From assembly GCF_010389155.1 (NCBI RefSeq), contig NC_057762.1, forward strand, positions 3,645,513 to 3,709,512: a stretch of DNA of 64,000 nt, written 5' to 3'. This stretch comes from Erigeron canadensis. Its lineage: Eukaryota; Streptophyta; Magnoliopsida; Asterales; Asteraceae. Below are positions 59,643 to 64,000 of the stretch, piece after piece. The notes under the pieces were generated by a model. It was not told where the DNA came from. It was given only the letters and a program-made list of their open reading frames with translations, and searched no databases. The first letter of the stretch is position 1. Each line of letters starts with the position of its first letter. The position numbers and the translations under genes are program-made.

Positions 59643-60300
59643 ATGGAACAGGCTAAGGCTTTAGAACAAAGGGTTATTAACATTGAAGGCTCTGGACTCT
59701 CATACAACCACTGCCACGGTAATTTTTTTTTTTTTTTGCTTATTGTTAAAACTAGCTTAGCAGTTTTCAGACTACAGAGTTGTGCATTCAGTAATCTTAT
59801 AACTTTTGGGAACAATGCACACATATGAAGGGTCGATAGTTGTTGGCTTGTTGCAGGAGCAGGCATATCGTTGATTAATATTGTGGTAAGCCTGACTTAC
59901 TTGCAAACGTTAGTACTTCTTAAATGAATTAGTGGAACTTCTTAAATCATTTCAGTATAAAAAGTCAGATTCCTATTGAATTAGTATAGATTTTATCCAA
60001 TCAGAGCTTACAACTGATCATTTTTATCAAAAATTGTACGTACGTGCTCTTTAAGGTCAACCCGGCCAATACAAAACTTAACCCACCCATTTTGCTACCT
60101 CTGTTATTGCTTGCCCCTTTTTAAAAAAATTAAATTTTTGTGATGGGATATGATCATAGGTGGCTGCATCAAAAATCAATAACAACCCTCCAGTAGATTT
60201 TACCTTGATAAGACATCCTGGAGATCATGCTTGTCCAAAAGGGGCCAAGGGATTTTGTATCTTTGCTATTGTAGATATTGCCGCCCAATATGTGGACTAA
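59643..60300 (+). CDS. Small three-exon open frame, unrecognised
   Basis: Three pieces join with good splice signals: 59643-59718 (CACG|GTAATT), 59857-59885 (TTGCAG|GAGC, GTG|GTAAGC) and 60160-60300 (CATAG|GTGG), giving 81 codons to a TAA. The product begins MEQAKALEQRVINIEGSGLS and ends FCIFAIVDIAAQYVD. I do not recognise it. The first exon could also follow an acceptor (AATAG|GC at about 59640), so this may be the 3' end of a gene whose upstream exons are lost. No signal peptide; four cysteines and histidines scattered in the middle. Expression and reality are uncertain. Confidence 0.35.
60040..60102. mobile_element. GAGGTGGCAA-type MITE right terminus
   Basis: TTAACCCACCCATTTTGCTACCTCTG matches the family end; the left end lies in the intron of the small open frame and is unclear. 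Confidence 0.35.
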
Positions 60301-60787
60301 ATCGTATTTTCATCACAGATTTATTTTTTATGTTCATCGATGTAATGTGACTCATGACGCTTTCTATGATGACCCTGCGATATACTTTCTTTCAACTCCC
60401 AAGTAACAATTATTCATAATACATTGCTTTGAATAAAACTTGCACTAGTTAATTATGAAACAACCATTATACCCAAAAATGTATCCATATTAGACATACC
60501 TTCTTAAATATGTAGCACTCTGTCAATGTATAAAACTAAATTTACATGACCCTTGTTTGTTACTTTCACCATTGTGTTTAGCACCTTTCACTCAACTAGT
60601 TCACCATTTCATTCAAGACGTTCAGTTTACATAAATTCTACAAATTTTGGACCTTCCCGACGCTCTCAAGAAACTCGGCAGATGTGGCAGTTAAGAATCG
60701 AGCTTGAAACCTCGATCTTGCACGCTAGGATAGGCTGATTAACCAGGAAATCGCGTGAAACTTCACCATAGTTAGTCTTCAATTAGA
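60301..60787. other. Spacer with tRNA-like remnant
   Basis: 3' flank of the small open frame and of the minus-strand CAND gene. Near 60680-60750 the minus strand has GCCTATCCTAGCGTGCAAGA and GAGGTTTCAAGCTCG, an A/B-box-like pair that may be a SINE remnant. Confidence 0.35.
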
Positions 60788-62101
60788 TTAATTTCCTCCT
60801 TCCATCATTTGATCTCCTTCTTCATCTCGAATCACCAAATATGGATTCCTATCAGCTGGTTGAAAGTTACGGAAAATAAACAAGTAGAAAACCAAGCTTC
60901 CTCCTTCAGACGCTACATTAGCAACCCATTCATACCGATAATCCAATAATGAACCCATAACTGAAACCACAACTCGCGTATAATACAAATACGCAATCAC
61001 AACCATATAAAACTTCTTAAACAAACTTAGTTTTCTCACGTTCCTAGCTGCCTTTCCATCCGTTGTTGAAACCTCTCTTAACGTTCGAATAGACCACACA
61101 ATGGGGAAAAACACAGTACAACAACAAATGACATCAATTATCAATAGCATTTCGTTCCACGTAAACCATCCTTTAGTAGCTGGACTGGTCTCTCCAATAA
61201 CAGTTGCAACAATGTTTTCTAACACTTGTAACGGTATCACAAACATTAAAACGTTCTTTTCTCGTTCTTGCAAGTATGGTTTCAAAAAAGACCAACCGGT
61301 TCCAATCAAAACGATGACGATAAAAAGTGTAACCCCTTTAAAAAAGCCAAAGAAATAAAATGCAACATCCCAACCATGAGGAGTTCCTGTTGTTCTTATG
61401 AACAGATAATCTTCTGAAGCACACAACATTTTCATTGATTTGAATATAAGTAAAGCACACATAATCAAATGAATCTTTTTGATTATCAATCTTTGTTTAA
61501 AACAGATGCAAACCCACGTTAAAAAGAACGTTGAGTACACGATAAAGAAGAGAAAATAGAGCTCTGGTAATGGATGTTGGCCAGCCGAAAGGAAGTCTTT
61601 TTCGCCTTTGTTATCAATGTTATACATTTCAGTATGAACTTTCATTAAAACTTTGAATTCAGGCTGACAATTGCCAAAAACCAAGCTATATTCATCGGCT
61701 TTTTTCACGTTTAAGGATCCGTTATAGGCTCTATCAACGTGTGGATCAAGGTGGTCTAGTTTTAATACAAGTTTAACGTAATGGCTTGAAATCAAGCAAA
61801 ATCTATGGGCGTGTTCGGATCCATTCAAGATTCTTGAGAAAGATTTGTCCCTAACAAGAAAGAAACCAAGGGAAGAAGGATTTAATTCAACATTTTCATG
61901 TTCTGATTTCCATGAAACATTGCTTATAGTCACGGATACATGGCCTTTTGACGTGAATCCGAACTTTTGGAATAAGATCAATGGTCTGGAATCGTGGCGT
62001 ATGTGAATGTTTTTAATCTCGCCGTGGGCGAGATTGATGGTTGAGACTATGATGAACAAGAAGAAGACTAGATGTGTTGTTAAAGATGAATAATTACCCA
62101 T
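60788..62101 (-). CDS. CAND7: CAND6/CAND7-like seven-TM protein (GPR107/LUSTR family)
   Basis: Intronless, 437 residues, close to Arabidopsis CAND7 (a candidate G-protein-coupled receptor of the lung seven-TM family). Residues 1-27 are a signal peptide ending LAHG. A lumenal domain of about 160 residues follows, with WKSEHENVELNPSSLGFFL and a cysteine pair near CLISSHYVKL and GNCQPEF. Seven hydrophobic spans then run from about 182 to 415, including the conserved segment GTGWSFLKPYLQEREKNVLM and PLQVLENIV. Members sit in Golgi, endosome or plasma membranes; direct G-protein coupling is unproven. The C-terminus is short and acidic (RDEEGDQMMEGG). No frameshift. CAND6 and CAND7 cannot be separated by eye; the symbol is the closest I recall. 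Confidence 0.85.
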   Translation of the reverse strand: MGNYSSLTTHLVFFLFIIVSTINLAHGEIKNIHIRHDSRPLILFQKFGFTSKGHVSVTISNVSWKSEHENVELNPSSLGFFLVRDKSFSRILNGSEHAHRFCLISSHYVKLVLKLDHLDPHVDRAYNGSLNVKKADEYSLVFGNCQPEFKVLMKVHTEMYNIDNKGEKDFLSAGQHPLPELYFLFFIVYSTFFLTWVCICFKQRLIIKKIHLIMCALLIFKSMKMLCASEDYLFIRTTGTPHGWDVAFYFFGFFKGVTLFIVIVLIGTGWSFLKPYLQEREKNVLMFVIPLQVLENIVATVIGETSPATKGWFTWNEMLLIIDVICCCTVFFPIVWSIRTLREVSTTDGKAARNVRKLSLFKKFYMVVIAYLYYTRVVVSVMGSLLDYRYEWVANVASEGGSLVFYLFIFRNFQPADRNPYLVIRDEEGDQMMEGGN

Positions 62102-62395
62102 AATTAGTGTTATTGAAAGCTAGCTTTTTGGTGATTGTTAATATTTTATGCATGGATCGATGCTAATTAAGTAACAGAATGCTAAATGATGAAATGGAAA
62201 ATTTTGTAAGAGGGTTTGATTGGTTCTGATAGTGTTTTTGGAATGTATTTGTGAAAGTGTTTAAACATGGAGAGCGGTTCAAGTGGCAAGAGTTTTGGGA
62301 GCCAGACATATCAAGTGAAGACACACCATATATAAAGAATCATGTCTCTACTCAAAACAAGAAATATTTAGTGCTTTAATTTCAGAAAAACTCAC
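62102..62395 (-). promoter_or_regulatory. Presumed promoter/5' UTR of the CAND gene
   Basis: About 290 bp upstream of the start codon on the minus strand, bounded by a MITE at 62396. No TATA box assigned with confidence. Confidence 0.3.
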
Positions 62396-62782
62396 GGCGC
62401 GTTTGATTTTGAAAAATATTTTCGAGTTTTTCATTTCTATTTTTTTTTTTTAAATTGAAAAGGATTTTTCATTGAAAAAAAATAGAAATTTTTAAAAACA
62501 CGTTATAATTAGAAAATTCTATTTTTATTTTTCATTTTAGAAAACTATAAAATGTATTAGAGATGTGAGTGGAGGATGAAAAAAGAAATTGAAAAATATG
62601 AAACAAGAAAGAGATGTTTTTAACTTTTCCCATTGAAAAGTGAAAAACATTGTAATTTTTTTTTTATATATATAAATATTATTGAAAGATTAACTATGAT
62701 TGATTGAAATGCATTTTTTGTTTTTTTACATTTTTTTTAACAACAAAAATGGAAGCAAGGATGTTTTCGAAACCAAACGTCA
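62396..62782. mobile_element. MITE with GGCGCGTTTGATTTTGAAAA ends
   Basis: The left end GGCGCGTTTGATTTTGAAAA and right end TGTTTTCGAAACCAAACGTC are inverse complements with mismatches. The body is AT-rich with TTTTCATT/AAATGAAAA palindromic words. About 387 bp, no coding. Confidence 0.5.
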
Positions 62783-63677
62783 GTTAGTAGAAATGTAGAA
62801 TTAACAACTAATTAAGTATATATACCAAATATTTTTGGGTGATCTTTTGGGTTTTCTAGCAGTATTTTATGATTTCTAATGTACTCCATATGACTATGTA
62901 TATATTGCGTCGTAATATCGTCAAATATAAAGGCTTCTCCACAGTCCACAAATGATCATGCTCCACGTATAACAATCAACATCAACACTAGCTTTTAGGC
63001 TTAATTATAGTTAATAATTCTAAATATTAATCAATTACTCCGTACAAGTTATCTGAACAGTGGCGAATTAATTTGGTTTAAGAATGGTTAAAAAAAAAAC
63101 TTCTTAACCGGGGTGGGGGCAAGTCAATGGCAATGACACAAAACTTTAGCAAGTCAACTATTTTATTGTAGGAAAAACAACATATAATTAGCATCAAAAA
63201 ATAAATAAAAACAACGAATATATGCTTAAAAAATGAATGTATCACGTTATGGTATGACTTAGACTGATCTTAAATCCATAAGGTTCAAAAGGTTAATTAG
63301 GATTTTGTTTATTTTCTGCTTGATCATCATGATAAGATATTGAAAATTCAACGAATTATGGATGGATATAACATTTGTAACCTTTCAAGTCAAAGTATCT
63401 TTATATGAGTTAGTGCAACTCACTCAACTACGTCTTCAAGGCCCAAGGCACATAAAATATCTAACTAATACTATTTGTCACATCTCTGTGATCTATAAGT
63501 GATGATATGGATCTCTATTTGGTTCGTATACCATTAATTCATTATTCATGTATCAAAAATTTGTACATATAGTGTATACGTGAGTAGTGACATATGAAGA
63601 AACATCGATTACTCTATTTTATAACTCATTAGGCATGAACATAAACACTAATAATTCATAACTCAACATCTTTAATA
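62783..63677. other. AT-rich spacer, nothing recognised
   Basis: No gene, RNA or clear repeat boundary seen. Confidence 0.35.
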
Positions 63678-63846
63678 GGAAACTTGGAAGGGAAGAGATT
63701 CTCTCAAGTTATTTTCCCAATTTGAGTTAAGTTGGGAAAATCATAACCATTGATTGAGAATCAAGGGACAAGATTCAAAGATGATCTTTGAATCTTGACA
63801 TTTGATTTTCAATCAAGGGACTTGAGGGAATCCTCTCCCAACTTGG
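63678..63846. repeat. Imperfect palindromic element
   Basis: AACTTGGAAGGGAAGAGATTCTCTCAAG at the left is mirrored by CTTGAGGGAATCCTCTCCCAACTTGG at the right. The middle also contains nested self-complementary words (TTGATTGAGAATCAAGGG / ATTTGATTTTCAATCAAGGG, GATTCAAAGATGATCTTTGAATC). A foldback MITE-like structure. Confidence 0.55.
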
Positions 63847-63887
63847 AAATAGCTTATAGTTATAACTTGTACTATATTTTCGTTATT

Positions 63888-64000
63888 GGGAAATGATTAA
63901 TTCTCTTAAGAAAATGACCTAAAAATCCTTCTAATTATTAGATGATGACATGTGAAAAAATCAGGGGCAAAATTATAAAAGATAATTAATAGATATCACA
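63888..64000. mobile_element. GGAAATGATTAAT-type MITE, cut by window end
   Basis: Starts GGGAAATGATTAATTCTCTT and contains CTAAAAATCCTTCTAATTATTAGATGATGACATGTG, the same order of words as 45838-46019 and 58231-58696. The right end lies beyond the window. Confidence 0.6.

Noticed and set aside
59643..60300. Assignment of the small three-exon frame to an Alba-type or other named family
   Set aside because: I compared remembered signature motifs and none matched; left unnamed.

Overview
This is plant nuclear DNA: AT-rich intergenic and intronic sequence, many GT-AG introns, plant-type gene families, and a dense load of small transposons. The genes point to a eudicot. The repeat style (short intronic elements ending in GAGGTGGCAA-like termini, reversed Helitrons, TTG-tailed SINEs) makes me think of an asterid, perhaps Asteraceae, but that is a weak inference.

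Layout. 1-6240: intergenic, with a probable solo LTR at about 1834-4761. 6488-30979 (+): an intact GCN1/ILITYHIA gene; I resolved 59 coding exons that join into one open frame of 2627 codons. 31000-38800: repeat-rich intergenic DNA with a GTTTTGAAAA-type DNA element, a 230-bp hairpin element, a SINE with target-site duplication, Helitrons, a LINE 3' relic, and a small two-exon defensin-like gene on the minus strand (34797-35733). 38834-43940 (+): exosome cap subunit CSL4 in six exons. Its first intron carries a Helitron and a long-TIR element, and its fourth intron has a U12-type donor. 47632-52366 (+): replication-licensing factor CDT1 in seven coding exons. 53781-54427 (+): a second two-exon defensin-like gene. 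54778-58168 (-): a nine-exon predicted chloroplast membrane protein of unknown function. 59643-60300 (+): a small three-exon open frame I do not recognise. 60788-62101 (-): an intronless seven-TM receptor-like protein of the CAND6/CAND7 (GPR107-like) family. 62102-64000: more MITE-like elements.

The genes do not form a pathway. They cover translation control (GCN1), RNA decay (CSL4), DNA replication licensing (CDT1), plastid membrane biology and secretory or Golgi membrane biology (CAND-type), plus two secreted cysteine-rich peptides. GCN1 and CSL4 both have a telo-box (AAACCCTAA) just upstream of the start codon.

The most distinctive signals are: the U12-type intron in CSL4; a probable GC-AG intron in GCN1; two defensin-like genes sharing intron position and phase; Helitrons recognisable by hairpin plus CTAG ends; nested insertions (MITE in MITE, SINE inside a long-TIR element); a hAT-type MITE with perfect 8-bp target duplications; and a 280-bp tandem repeat in a CDT1 intron. 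I found no CRISPR, operon or phage-like system. All exon coordinates come from reading splice signals and reading frame by eye.
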